Below are positions 1 to 8,870 of a DNA stretch of 64,000 bases, one piece after another. Source of the stretch: Aggregatilineales bacterium. GTDB taxonomy: Bacteria; Chloroflexota; Anaerolineae; Aggregatilineales; Ch27. Each line of letters opens with the position of its first letter. Positions within the stretch are counted from its first letter, which is position 1. Location of the stretch: the NCBI GenBank assembly GCA_029976025.1, contig JARKNX010000030.1, positions 62,001-126,000 of the forward strand, given 5' to 3'. The position numbers and the translations under genes were made by a program. The notes under the pieces were generated by a model that saw nothing but the letters and a program-made list of their open reading frames with translations, was not told the DNA's origin and made no database searches.

Positions 1-1
1 C

Positions 2-1435
2 GGTGAGCGGGCGATCCTGGCGATTACAGTTGAGACGCCCGCGCCGGGCAGCCTGGACTTGCAGATCGCTATCCAGGCCCCCGACGGGCGGACGTTCTCG
101 CAAACCGGGGCGCTCGCCTTCGATGCTGCCGGCGCGCACACGGTTGATGTCACCTTCGACCTGCCGGAACCGCTGTTGTGGGAGCCGGAGGCGCCGCATC
201 TGTACACAGTCGATCTCACGCTGGCCGCGCCGAACGGCGTGCCCGACGTCGTGCATACCTACTTTGGCATGCGCAGCATTGAGGTCAGCGGGCCGAATGT
301 GCTGCTCAACGGACACCCGATCTACCTGATGTCGGCGCTGGTTCAGGGTTACTGGCCTGACGGCCTCTACACCGCGCCCGACGACGAAGCGCTGCGGGCT
401 GATATCGCCTACGCCCGGGAGCTTGGCTTCAACGGTCTGCGGATGCATCTCAAGATTGAGGAGCCGCGCTGGGCCTACTGGGCGGACCGCCTGGGGATGC
501 TGCTGTGGAATGACGCGCCCAGCCCGGTAGCCTTTACGCCGCTGGCCCGCGAACGCCTGACGCGCGACATGGAGGCCATGATCGCCCGCGACTATAATCA
601 CCCCTCCATCGTGATCTGGAGTCCCTATAACGAGTCGTGGGGGCTGGGGTTCCGCAGCGGCGGCGACGTACAGGCTTATCTGAGCGCGCTCTACGACCGG
701 ATCAAGGCCCTGGACTCCACGCGGCTGGTTGTGGACAACTCCGGGTGGCGGCATGTGCGAACCGATATTGCCGACTCTCATCGATACACCGACAACGTAC
801 AGGAATGGCGGGACTTCCTGGCCCGGCTGGAGGCTACGCCAGAACAGGTTGTGGTCCTGGGCCATCCTTTCTACGCCGAGGGGCGGCGGTACAGCGGCGA
901 GCCGCTCATGATGACTGAATATGGCGTCGGCTGGGGCGAGGATCGCCCGCTGGAATTCCGCTGGCAGACGACGGAGATCCGCCGCCATGGAGGCCTGGTC
1001 GGCTATACGTATACCGAGCTGTACGATATTGAGCACGAGCGGGCCGGCCTGGCCCGTTACAATCGCTCCCCCAAAGAGGCGGGCATCGACCTGGCTATGG
1101 TCAACAGCGCCGATTTCGTGGGGCTGGACTTCCGTGGGAGCATCATGCAGCGGCCGGGAGCGGCCATCGAAGTGCCCCTCTTCATCAGCGCCTACGGGCA
1201 GCCGGCGCTGTCGGCCGCCGTTGTGGACTGGCGGCTGGAGCGCATCGCCGATGGCGAAGTGCTGCTGGAAGGCAGCTACGGCCCGGTTGCGCTGATGCCC
1301 TACAGCGTCACCGAACTTGCGCCGTTTGCGCTGACCCTGCCGGAGAGCCGGGGATCGGTCCGGCTGTGGGTTGAGCTTCGCGATTCCGGGGGGACCCGGC
1401 GCGGGTACAGCACGCTCGATCTGGGGGTCTTTTAG
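2..1435 (+). CDS. Glycoside hydrolase family 2 enzyme, 5'-truncated by the window edge
   Basis: The reading frame is open from base 2, so the N-terminus lies outside the window; about 477 residues are visible. The segment has the end of a GH2 beta-sandwich followed by the TIM barrel: YFGMRSIEV and LLNGHPIYL lead into the barrel, HPSIVIWSPYNESWG holds the acid/base Glu (codon 632-634), and MMTEYGVGWG holds the probable nucleophile Glu (codon 917-919). A beta-rich C-terminal domain follows. GH2 covers beta-galactosidases, glucuronidases and mannosidases; the substrate cannot be read from this part. The stop codon abuts the ATG of the EamA transporter, so the two are probably co-transcribed. No signal peptide can be judged because the start is missing. 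Confidence 0.85.
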   Translation, partial: GERAILAITVETPAPGSLDLQIAIQAPDGRTFSQTGALAFDAAGAHTVDVTFDLPEPLLWEPEAPHLYTVDLTLAAPNGVPDVVHTYFGMRSIEVSGPNVLLNGHPIYLMSALVQGYWPDGLYTAPDDEALRADIAYARELGFNGLRMHLKIEEPRWAYWADRLGMLLWNDAPSPVAFTPLARERLTRDMEAMIARDYNHPSIVIWSPYNESWGLGFRSGGDVQAYLSALYDRIKALDSTRLVVDNSGWRHVRTDIADSHRYTDNVQEWRDFLARLEATPEQVVVLGHPFYAEGRRYSGEPLMMTEYGVGWGEDRPLEFRWQTTEIRRHGGLVGYTYTELYDIEHERAGLARYNRSPKEAGIDLAMVNSADFVGLDFRGSIMQRPGAAIEVPLFISAYGQPALSAAVVDWRLERIADGEVLLEGSYGPVALMPYSVTELAPFALTLPESRGSVRLWVELRDSGGTRRGYSTLDLGVF

Positions 1436-2362
1436 ATGCCGCGCCTTTCGCCCCACCTGCGGGCTGTATTGCAGGCCCTGCTGGTGACCTTCATCTGGTC
1501 CACCTCTTTCGTGCTGATCAAGATCGGGCTGGAGGAGGTCCCCGCGCTAACCTTCGCCGGGCTGCGCTATACAGCGGCGGCGCTGATCTTGCTGCCGTTC
1601 GCGCTGCTCCCGGCGGGTAACCGGGCGGCCGTCTGCCGCCTGACCCGGCGAGACTGGGGTCGGCTGGTCGCGCTGGGGGTGGTGCTCTACACGATCGCAC
1701 AGGGAGCGCAGTATGTGGCGCTCGACGGCCTGCCTTCGGCCACGGTCAGCATGTTTTTCAACTTCAGCGTGATTGTGGTGGCTGTCCTGGGCATCTTCAC
1801 CCTGCGGGAGCGGCTGACGGCGTTCCAGTGGTGGGGGCTGATTATCTCGCTGGCCGGGGCCTATATCTATCTGTACCCGATTATCTTCCCGGAGGGGCAG
1901 ATCATCGGCGTGCTGGCGGCGCTGACGGGGATGCTGGCGGGCGCGTCGGCTTCGGTGATGGGACGGCAGATTAACCGGGATGGGGCCTTCCCGCCGGTGG
2001 TGGTGACGGCCATCAGTATGAGCGTGGGCGCCGTCCTGATGCTGGCGGCGGGGCTGCTGACCGAGGGGCGGCCAGCGCCCAGCCTGACAACCTGGCTGGT
2101 GATCTTCGGGCTGGCCCTGGTCAATACCGCGTTCGCCTTCACGCTGTGGAACCGGACGCTGCGCATTCTGCCGGCGGCGGAATCGGCGATCATCAACAAC
2201 ACGATGCTGATCCAGGTGGCCGCGCTGGCCTGGATATTCCTGGGTGAGGCGCTGGACTTCAAGGCGGTGCTGGGGCTGGCGCTGGCGGTGACCGGCACGC
2301 TTATGGTGCAGCGGCGCGCCGGGCGACAGCGCATCCCCCGGACGGTTCCTCAGGAGGTCTGA
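1436..2362 (+). CDS. EamA/DMT-family membrane transporter
   Basis: A 308-residue polytopic protein with about ten hydrophobic segments and two tandem EamA halves, the usual layout of drug/metabolite transporters. Typical family motifs are FIWSTSFVLIKIGL near the N-terminus, LRYTAAALILLPFAL in the first half and FTLWNRTLRILPAAESA in the second. The ATG directly follows the stop of the upstream glycosidase, which suggests translational coupling. The substrate is unknown; family members export amino acids, nucleosides or other small metabolites. The last 13 bases overlap the convergent 3' end of the oxidoreductase on the other strand. Confidence 0.85.
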   Translation: MPRLSPHLRAVLQALLVTFIWSTSFVLIKIGLEEVPALTFAGLRYTAAALILLPFALLPAGNRAAVCRLTRRDWGRLVALGVVLYTIAQGAQYVALDGLPSATVSMFFNFSVIVVAVLGIFTLRERLTAFQWWGLIISLAGAYIYLYPIIFPEGQIIGVLAALTGMLAGASASVMGRQINRDGAFPPVVVTAISMSVGAVLMLAAGLLTEGRPAPSLTTWLVIFGLALVNTAFAFTLWNRTLRILPAAESAIINNTMLIQVAALAWIFLGEALDFKAVLGLALAVTGTLMVQRRAGRQRIPRTVPQEV

Positions 2363-4026
2363 CCCGGGGCGGGCGCTTGCTGCGCGTCAGCGTCAGCGCG
2401 CTCGTGCGGGGGAATCTGGCTCATGGCGTATTCGGCCAGGGCGGCGATAGTCAGGCTGGGGTTGATGCCGGGGTTGGCCGGCACGATGGAGCCGTCCACC
2501 ACGTACAGGCCGGGATAGTTGAAGACCTGACACTGGCTGTCTACGACGCCGTCGGCGGATGTGCGACCCATCGGCACGCCGCCCAGAATGTGGGCGGTCG
2601 TGGCGATATTGAACAGGGTTTCCAGAATCGAGGCCTGAGGGATGCCGTCCGTGTGGCGGGCGAAGCGGCGGGTTATGTCGCCGCTGGCGGCGGGATCGGG
2701 CGCGATGCGCTGGCCGGATTCCAGCCGCGAGGTCAGGCCGCGCCGGAAAGCGGTGAACAGGCTCCGCCCGGGCCGCAGGGAAAGCGTATTATCTTCCGTC
2801 TGCATGACCAGCAGGATTGTGCTGCGTCGCGACCACCGGGCTGACAGCCGGACTGTGATGAGGTCGCGAGGGTGGCGCAGGCCGTACCACACCGTCCGGG
2901 CCAGCCGGCCCGCGAAGCCGGCGTCGCGGTTAATCAGCGGGGCCGAAATAGCCCGGATGAGATCGGACGCGGGCGGATAAGGGTGGCGCACCGGCTCCAC
3001 GTGGGTGACGGCATCCACCCGGATCACTGAGGTGATGGCGACCCCCTGCGAGTAATCGTGCCGGTCGTCGCGGCTGGTCGCGCCCAGCAGGGCTTCGCTG
3101 TTGGTACGGACGCGGTCGCCGAGGCGCTGCGACAGGGCGGGGAGCGTCCGGGCTTCGTCCCGGCAGCGAAAGAGCAGCCGCAGCGTGCCCAGCACGCCCG
3201 CCGCCACAATCACGTTCCGCGCCCGCACCTGACTGATCCGGCCGGGCAGGCCGGCGGTCGGGCGGCGGTAGCGCACTTCGTAGCGGGCGCCGTCAGGCTG
3301 GGCGGGGGGCAGGGGGCGGAGGACAGTCGCTTCGGCTTCAGGGCGGACTTCCGCGCCGAGCCGCTCGGCCAGATAGAGATAGTTGCGGTCGAGCGTGTTC
3401 TTGGCGTTATAGCGGCAGCCGATCATGCAGCCGCCGCAGCGAATACAGCCGGCGCGGGCCGGGCCTTCCCCGTCGAAGTAAGGGTCGGGCACGAGTTGCC
3501 CTTTCTGACCCGCCTGGCCGAAGAACACACCCACTTCAGCCGGGCGGAAGGTGGCCTCCTGGCCCAACTCGGCGGCGACGGCGCGCAGAGCGTGGTCCGC
3601 CGGGCCGAGGACGGAGTTGGTCGTCGCGCCCAGCATCCGCCGGGCGGTGTCGTAGTGCGGGCGCAGCACTTCTTTCCAGTCGGCCAGATCTCGCCAGCCG
3701 GGAGCCTGGAACATCTCGTCGCTCGGCTCCATCAGCACGCTGGCGTAGAGCAGGCTGCCGCCGCCGACGCCGCTCCCGTGCAGCACCAGCACATCCCGCA
3801 GGAAGGTAATCTGCTGGAAGCCGAAGCAGCGCAGCGCCGGCAGCCACAAAAAACGGCGCAAATCGCGGTGACGGTGGGGGAAGTCGGAGTCATGGAAGCG
3901 CCTGCCGCGCTCCAACACCAGGACGCGGTAGCCTTTCTCCGTCAGACGCAGGGCGGAGACGCTCCCGCCGAAGCCGGAGCCGATAATCACGAAGTCGTAG
4001 AAATCGTCGCGGTTCTCGTTTTGCAT
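2350..4026 (-). CDS. GMC-family FAD oxidoreductase (cholesterol oxidase-like)
   Basis: 558 residues, start ATG. The N-terminus has an FAD-binding Rossmann motif (IIGSGFGGSVSALRL, then VLVLERG). GSGVGGGSLLYASVL and the C-terminal VVDGSIVPANPGINPSLT with a trailing helix are typical of the GMC / bacterial cholesterol-oxidase-like group. A Cys-rich stretch (CIRCGGCMIGC followed by AKNTLDRNYL) also occurs in cholesterol-oxidase-like relatives and may hold an iron-sulfur cluster; that is inference. No Tat or Sec signal is visible, so it is probably cytoplasmic. The electron donor is likely a hydrophobic alcohol or sterol-like compound but cannot be fixed. It stands alone on this strand. Confidence 0.85.
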   Translation of the reverse strand: MQNENRDDFYDFVIIGSGFGGSVSALRLTEKGYRVLVLERGRRFHDSDFPHRHRDLRRFLWLPALRCFGFQQITFLRDVLVLHGSGVGGGSLLYASVLMEPSDEMFQAPGWRDLADWKEVLRPHYDTARRMLGATTNSVLGPADHALRAVAAELGQEATFRPAEVGVFFGQAGQKGQLVPDPYFDGEGPARAGCIRCGGCMIGCRYNAKNTLDRNYLYLAERLGAEVRPEAEATVLRPLPPAQPDGARYEVRYRRPTAGLPGRISQVRARNVIVAAGVLGTLRLLFRCRDEARTLPALSQRLGDRVRTNSEALLGATSRDDRHDYSQGVAITSVIRVDAVTHVEPVRHPYPPASDLIRAISAPLINRDAGFAGRLARTVWYGLRHPRDLITVRLSARWSRRSTILLVMQTEDNTLSLRPGRSLFTAFRRGLTSRLESGQRIAPDPAASGDITRRFARHTDGIPQASILETLFNIATTAHILGGVPMGRTSADGVVDSQCQVFNYPGLYVVDGSIVPANPGINPSLTIAALAEYAMSQIPPHERADADAQQAPAPGQTS

Positions 4027-4173
4027 AGAGATAGCCGGGCGGGCGCGCTGACGGGCTATGCTCTTTATTGTAGGCCGTTGTTGCGCGCCGGGCTACCCCT
4101 CCGCGCGGGGTGCCCGGTTGCGGCAAAGGGCGCGATCCACCATAATTCGAGCGACCCTTGATGAAAGCTGCAG

Positions 4174-5688
4174 GTGATGGCTGAGTCCCCTCCACTCATC
4201 GAGTCATTGTATCAGTCTGGCGCGCAGGCCCTGCAGGCGGGCGATCGCGCCCGGGCGCGCGCCCTGTGGATACAGGCTCTGCAGCAGAATCCGCGCGATC
4301 TGAAGTTGTGGATTGCCCTGACGCGCACCTGCGACTCCCGTGCCGAACAGCTTTACTGCCTGATTCAGTCCCGCCGGCTGCTGCCGCGCGAGATCATGCT
4401 GGAAGCCGCCTACCGCCGCTTTCGCCAGCGCCACGCCGATGTTACGCCTGAGGTCCCGGGCTGGCTCGATCTTGCCGCGATTCTGAGCGACGAAGAGCTG
4501 GCGGCCCTCCCCCCGGAGCCTGACATTCACGGGCCGCCCCCGGAGGCCGGGCTATCGTTCCCGACCGCGGCGGCCCAGGCCTTTGCCCCGCCAGAGGAAC
4601 GGCGGAGGCCGGCCGGCCTGCTGGATCAGCGGCAGCGCGCTGAGCGCATCCGCGGCCTGCTGCTGATTGCCGATGGCCGGCTGGCGCGGGGGGATGCAGA
4701 CGAGGCGTTGTCCCTGTACCTGAGCGTCCTGGAGCTTGACCCGGCCAACGCCGATGCGCTGGCCGGGGCGCTCCGCCTGCTGTCGCGCGCGCGCCGGCTG
4801 GAAGAAGCCGAAAGCCTGACCGTCCGGAGCATTGAGGCCGGCAATCAGGACCCGGCAGCCTACGTCTCGCTGGCGGAGCTGCGCCTGCGGACAGGGGAGG
4901 GCGATCCGTGGGAGCCGCTGGCCGCGCTGATCGATTTGCCCGCCGTCAGGCCGCTCCATCTCCTGCGCGCCGCGACGTTGTACTGGCAGGAAGGCCGCCG
5001 GAAGGAAGGTCTGGCGGCGCTCCATGCCGCAGAACGGCGCGATCCTGCCGATCAGACTGTGCTGATGCGCCTGGCGGACGCCTACCGCGATCTTCAGCAT
5101 GCCGATCGGGCAGTCTACTATCTGCGGCGCGTGACCGATCAGGGTGCGCGCACCGCGTTAGGTCAGGCGGCGGAGGATGCCCTGCTCGATGTTGCGCCGC
5201 ACATCCCGCGCTACATTCAGACCAGCACGCTCTACGCCCTGCGCGAAGTGGCGGGCGTCGTCCTGATCTATTTTTTTCTGGCCGTGCTGGATGCCGGGGT
5301 GACGCTGACCGGCATCGGCCTGCGCGGGTGGGGCGGGCTGGTCCTGAGCGCGATCGGGGGCTATCTGGCGGTCACAGCGACCTCTTCGCCGGCGCAGAGC
5401 CTGTTCGGTGAACTGCGGAAGGCCCGGGCTGCGCCGCCGATCCGGCTCGATTCCCGGCTGCGCGAGGACTACCTGCCCGATCCGGTGGAAGATGCGCCGT
5501 TCCCGATTCTGTCGAAGACCTGGCGGATCGCCCTGGGGGCGGCTGGCGCGGTGATTCTGGCGGTCGCGGCCGGGCTGGTCCTGGCGAACAGCCTGAGCGC
5601 GGCGCGGGAGACGCTCGGCGCGCTGGGGAGCGGCGTGCCTCCCGACTACATCCACAACTGGCTCACCCTGTGGTTCCGGGCGTCCTAG
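4174..5688 (+). CDS. TPR-domain protein with C-terminal membrane segments
   Basis: About 504 residues. GTG at 4174 and ATG at 4177 are both possible starts. The N-terminal three quarters are helical and TPR-like: an opening repeat around ALQAGDRARARALWIQALQQ, then ADGRLARGDADEALSLYLSV and two or three weaker repeats. Three hydrophobic stretches near the C-terminus (around VVLIYFFLAVLDAG, GLVLSAIGGYLAV and AVILAVAAGLVLA) should anchor it in the membrane. The rhomboid protease starts 18 bases downstream, so they probably form an operon. TPR domains bind proteins; the partner is unknown, though the rhomboid neighbour is an obvious candidate. Confidence 0.75.
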   Translation: MMAESPPLIESLYQSGAQALQAGDRARARALWIQALQQNPRDLKLWIALTRTCDSRAEQLYCLIQSRRLLPREIMLEAAYRRFRQRHADVTPEVPGWLDLAAILSDEELAALPPEPDIHGPPPEAGLSFPTAAAQAFAPPEERRRPAGLLDQRQRAERIRGLLLIADGRLARGDADEALSLYLSVLELDPANADALAGALRLLSRARRLEEAESLTVRSIEAGNQDPAAYVSLAELRLRTGEGDPWEPLAALIDLPAVRPLHLLRAATLYWQEGRRKEGLAALHAAERRDPADQTVLMRLADAYRDLQHADRAVYYLRRVTDQGARTALGQAAEDALLDVAPHIPRYIQTSTLYALREVAGVVLIYFFLAVLDAGVTLTGIGLRGWGGLVLSAIGGYLAVTATSSPAQSLFGELRKARAAPPIRLDSRLREDYLPDPVEDAPFPILSKTWRIALGAAGAVILAVAAGLVLANSLSAARETLGALGSGVPPDYIHNWLTLWFRAS

Positions 5689-5706
5689 CCGCCTGAGGAG
5701 GATGGG

Positions 5707-6480
5707 ATGTATCCCCTGCCGATTGCCGACACGACGCGCCTGCGCTACCGGTCCATGCCCTGGGCCACCTTCGCCCTGATGGCGCTCAATATCCTGGTCT
5801 GGTATCACATTGAGGTTCAGCTCCTCCTGCATGCCGCCCCTTACGATACGCCGTTCGGCCCGGTCCCCAGCCAGCAGATCGCGCATCTGATCTACGGAGG
5901 CGTGCCCTACGCTATTCATACCCGGCAGGGCATTGGCGCCCTCAGCGCCATCACGGCATCTTTTGTGCATGCGCCGGGATATCTGTTTGTTCTGCCTTTC
6001 TCCTGGCATCTGTTCGGCAACATGGTGTTCCTGTACGCCTTTGGCCGCCGGCTGGAAGACGCCTGTGGGCCGGTGCGTTTCCTGCTGTTTTACCTGCTGG
6101 CGGCCCTGATCGCGGCGACGGCCAGCGCCCTGATCCGGAACGCCAGCCCGGTGGATCGTCTGTTGCCGGGCATCGGGGCCAGCGGGGCCATTGCCGGGGT
6201 GATGGGCGCCTTTCTGCTGCTCTTTCCGGGCACGCGCATCACGACTATCCCGTTGATCGGCTTTATCCCGGTTCCGCTCCGCTTCCGTATCCCGGCGTTG
6301 TTCTTCCTGGTGTGGTGGCTGGCCCAGCAGATCATCCCGGCTTTTCAGACCTCCCGGGGGGAGGCCCTGTATACGACCGATTTCGCGGCCCACCTGGCCG
6401 GTTTCTTCGCCGGGTTGTTCATCTTCCTGTTTGTGCGCAAAGACCTGCTCTATCGCTATCTATCCGGCAGCAGGTTGTAG
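5707..6480 (+). CDS. Rhomboid-family intramembrane serine protease
   Basis: 257 residues with six or more membrane segments. The family signatures are WHLFGNMVFLYAFGRRLED (oxyanion-side His/Asn), GIGASGAIAGVMGAFLLLFP with the catalytic Ser in GASG, and DFAAHLAGFFAG with the catalytic His in the last helix. A GAGGAGG ribosome-binding site lies five bases before the ATG. Rhomboids cut membrane proteins within or near their transmembrane helices. The TPR membrane protein immediately upstream is likely co-expressed and may be an adaptor or substrate; that link is inference. Confidence 0.92.
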   Translation: MYPLPIADTTRLRYRSMPWATFALMALNILVWYHIEVQLLLHAAPYDTPFGPVPSQQIAHLIYGGVPYAIHTRQGIGALSAITASFVHAPGYLFVLPFSWHLFGNMVFLYAFGRRLEDACGPVRFLLFYLLAALIAATASALIRNASPVDRLLPGIGASGAIAGVMGAFLLLFPGTRITTIPLIGFIPVPLRFRIPALFFLVWWLAQQIIPAFQTSRGEALYTTDFAAHLAGFFAGLFIFLFVRKDLLYRYLSGSRL

Positions 6481-6645
6481 GCCGGCGCCCCGCCTGAGAG
6501 GTCGATGAGAACCCCCGGCACAGGCGACGGGGCGGCTGGCAGCAAACCGGGTCTGAGTGTATCATGCAGGGGAGGGAGGGCCGGTGTTTCTTCCGGGCAT
6601 TCTGCCCGGCCCAGTCTGGAATCTGCACCGGCGGAGGTTTCCATT

Positions 6646-7584
6646 GTGAACAGAAAGCATAACCGGCTGGTCCTGGACCCCGCCGATCCTGAAGAAGCTG
6701 TGCGTCAGCTCGGGCTGTTTTACGATATCGACGCTGAGACGCTGGCCGTCCTCCCCGATATTGTGCAGTTGTATCCCCGGCCGGTGCTGATGTATGTGGA
6801 CGAGGCCAACGCGCCGTTTTACAACCAGACGCCGCTGGTGGATAAGTTCACCTTCAACATGCAGACGGATGAGCTGATCCTGTTCTCCCGCGACCCGATG
6901 ACGTTCATTGACGCCATGGTCGAGATGGCGATGTACGAGGCCGGATTCACGACCATGCTGGGTGTGGATGATCAATGGAAAATCGAATTCACTATCGGAG
7001 CCTGGAAGCCGGTCAAGAACCGCATCAAGCGGCGCCTGGACGTTCCGGTGCTGGATGAGCCGTTGTGGATGGTCGGCCTGCCTCCGTCGCCGGAAGACGC
7101 GCCGCTGGAAGACCCGCACCCGTTCCGGACGCTGGTTTCGCACTTTGATATCGCTTCCTTCACCCAGATGGTGCGGCTGGCCGCGCGCGATGATGTGGAA
7201 GTGCACTTCCCGGTGGGGACGGACCCCCGCGTGATCGAAGTCTATATCCGCGCCAAGACGGCTATTGATCAGGTGGCCGACGGAATCCTGCTCGACGGCT
7301 GGCGGGAATTCAACCGCCGCCTGCTGCTGATGGTGCAGGAGCTGGAGGAGGAGTACCGCCCCGACGCTCTGCCCATTCCGGTGTGGTGGAAGAGGGCGAT
7401 GGATGAGGGGGACGTTGTGGACGAAGCGGGGGCGTTCGGCCGCTCTGCGGATTCTTCGCCAGCCGCGCTGGCTGGAGATGAGCCGGACGACGCCTGCTCC
7501 GATGAGGCCGGGGCGCGCCCGTCGCGAACGCGATGGGATCCCTTCGCTGCATACCTGGAAGAACTGCTTGGCGACGAAGAGTAG
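6646..7584 (+). CDS. Uncharacterised protein, about 312 residues
   Basis: The reading frame extends upstream to 6505, but the start is placed at GTG 6646 because GGAGG at 6633-6637 lies eight bases before it and the sequence before it looks non-coding. I do not recognise the family. It is acidic and soluble-looking, without signal peptide or membrane helix. Features include LFYDIDAETLAVLPDIVQLY, a hydrophobic core VDKFTFNMQTDELILFSRD, and a possible helical segment FNRRLLLMVQELEEEY. The last 70 residues are low-complexity and acidic with Ser/Ala/Asp and look disordered. It lies between the rhomboid operon and a methyltransferase gene on the same strand. Confidence 0.65.
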   Translation: MNRKHNRLVLDPADPEEAVRQLGLFYDIDAETLAVLPDIVQLYPRPVLMYVDEANAPFYNQTPLVDKFTFNMQTDELILFSRDPMTFIDAMVEMAMYEAGFTTMLGVDDQWKIEFTIGAWKPVKNRIKRRLDVPVLDEPLWMVGLPPSPEDAPLEDPHPFRTLVSHFDIASFTQMVRLAARDDVEVHFPVGTDPRVIEVYIRAKTAIDQVADGILLDGWREFNRRLLLMVQELEEEYRPDALPIPVWWKRAMDEGDVVDEAGAFGRSADSSPAALAGDEPDDACSDEAGARPSRTRWDPFAAYLEELLGDEE

Positions 7585-7609
7585 CAGCTCCGGCGGTCAT
7601 TTCTCTGCT

Positions 7610-8242
7610 ATGACGAATCAACCCGGCACTTCATATGAGCGCTTCATGGCGGCCTACGCGGCAGGAAGCCGCCCGCCCTGGGATTCGGGCATTGTTCCGC
7701 CGGAGGTGCGCGCTCTGGTGGAAGGGCCGGAGCCGCTCCCGCCGGGCCGCGCCCTGGATGTGGGATGCGGCACAGGCGTGAGCGCTGTCTATCTCGCGCG
7801 GCATGGCTGGCAGGTTACCGGTGTGGAATGGATCGCGGCTGCGCTGGATCGCGCTCGCGAACGGGCGCGGGGAGCCGGGCTGAAGGAGCCGGCGATCCGT
7901 TTTGTGCAGGGGGATGTGACGCGCGATGACTGGCTGGCTGATATGCTGCCGGTCGCCCTGTGGCTGGATATCGGCTGCCTGCACGGTCTTTCAGCGGAGG
8001 GGCAGGCCATCTACGCCGCCCATGCAGCGCGCCTGGTGGAGCCAGGAGGCGCGCTGCGCCTCTACGCCTGGCGGCGGCATCAGCGCGACGGTCAGGCTAT
8101 CGGGCTGGACTCCGAGCACCTGGAAGCTCTGTTCGGGCCGTACTTCTCGCTGGCCGACGTACTCCTGAGCGACGATCGGGCCGGCGACCATGTCCGTCCT
8201 ACAGCCTGGTACTGGCTGCGTCGCCTCCAGCACACCCCGTAA
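7610..8242 (+). CDS. Class I SAM-dependent methyltransferase
   Basis: 210 residues starting at ATG 7610 (MTNQPGTSYERFM). Motif I is ALDVGCGTGVSAVYLA, followed by VTGVEWIAAALDRARERA (ribose-binding acidic position) and FVQGDVTRDDW. The PWDSGIVPPEVR opening resembles the thiopurine/tellurite-type methyltransferase group. The post-motif LWLDIGCLHGL replaces the common D-x-G pattern of that group in a recognisable way. The substrate is unknown, probably a small molecule. No strong ribosome-binding site is visible. It starts 25 bases after the preceding gene on the same strand and converges with feoA. Confidence 0.85.
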   Translation: MTNQPGTSYERFMAAYAAGSRPPWDSGIVPPEVRALVEGPEPLPPGRALDVGCGTGVSAVYLARHGWQVTGVEWIAAALDRARERARGAGLKEPAIRFVQGDVTRDDWLADMLPVALWLDIGCLHGLSAEGQAIYAAHAARLVEPGGALRLYAWRRHQRDGQAIGLDSEHLEALFGPYFSLADVLLSDDRAGDHVRPTAWYWLRRLQHTP

Positions 8243-8266
8243 GGAATCCTCCGGCCGCCGGAACGG

Positions 8267-8524
8267 CTAAAGAAAATCCACCACGATCACGCGGGCGTCG
8301 GCGCGCCGCAGCGTCAGCCGGGCGCCATCAACGAGATATTCGATCGGGTCGCCCATCGGGGTTACCTGCAGCATCTTGATGGTGCTTCCGGGCGTCAGGC
8401 CCATGTCCATCAGGCGCCGGCGAAAGTCGCCGCGCCCGCCGATTTGCCGCACCAGCGCAGTCTGGCCCGGCAGAAGCTGATCCAGGGTGCGAATCACGGC
8501 CGTAGTTGTAGATGGGATCGTCAT
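8267..8524 (-). CDS. feoA: FeoA-domain protein (ferrous iron transport accessory)
   Basis: 85 residues, ATG at 8524 with GAGGAGG seven bases before it. It has a single FeoA SH3-like fold: TLDQLLPGQTALVRQIGG, then RRRLMDMGLTPGSTIKML and the C-terminal TLRRADARVIVV. FeoA is a small cytoplasmic partner of the FeoB ferrous iron transporter; the same fold also occurs as a C-terminal domain of DtxR-type regulators. No feoB or feoC is next to it, so here it is an orphan. A longer upstream extension of the frame has no coding character. Confidence 0.85.
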   Translation of the reverse strand: MTIPSTTTAVIRTLDQLLPGQTALVRQIGGRGDFRRRLMDMGLTPGSTIKMLQVTPMGDPIEYLVDGARLTLRRADARVIVVDFL

Positions 8525-8768
8525 TGCGCCTCCTCTGAAAATAAAACCTGTCCCAGCCTGGCCGCGGTGGTATACCTGCGTGCTGCCAACCGGATGCCAG
8601 GACAAGTGGTAGCAATAAAAGCAGTTCAGCGAGCAACAAAGCCAGCCGGCCTGTGGGAATACCAGTATGTGTCGGGCGCAGCGACGAGCCGGTGGTCGAT
8701 ATATCAGGAAAGGCAGTGATTGCTGAGGTATCTGCCAGGTTAGTATCACATAACCCGATCCGGCAAAC

Positions 8769-8832
8769 CAGTGACGCTTGTCACTGATTCCGTGTTGCAG
8801 TTGCCTGCTGGATCGCAATTCCGGGCTATAAT
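8769..8832 (+). promoter_or_regulatory. Possible promoter region with inverted repeat upstream of the metallohydrolase
   Basis: The 346-base stretch between feoA and the PhnP-like gene holds no gene. It has a perfect 7-bp inverted repeat, CAGTGAC-GCTT-GTCACTG, at 8769-8786, and a perfect TATAAT at 8827-8832, about 38 bases before the ATG at 8871. The only -35-like hexamer, TTGCCT at 8801, is 20 bases upstream, which is long. The repeat could be an operator or a small hairpin. The feoA promoter must also lie in this gap but I see no clear one. Confidence 0.4.
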
Positions 8833-8870
8833 CGTCGGGGTCGATCCCGTTATCGGAGAGGATGCCTGTG

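Noticed and set aside
3058-4161. Long open frame on the plus strand over the GMC oxidoreductase
   Set aside because: It mirrors the real minus-strand gene, as high-GC genes leave long open antisense frames; it has no ribosome-binding site or family motifs.
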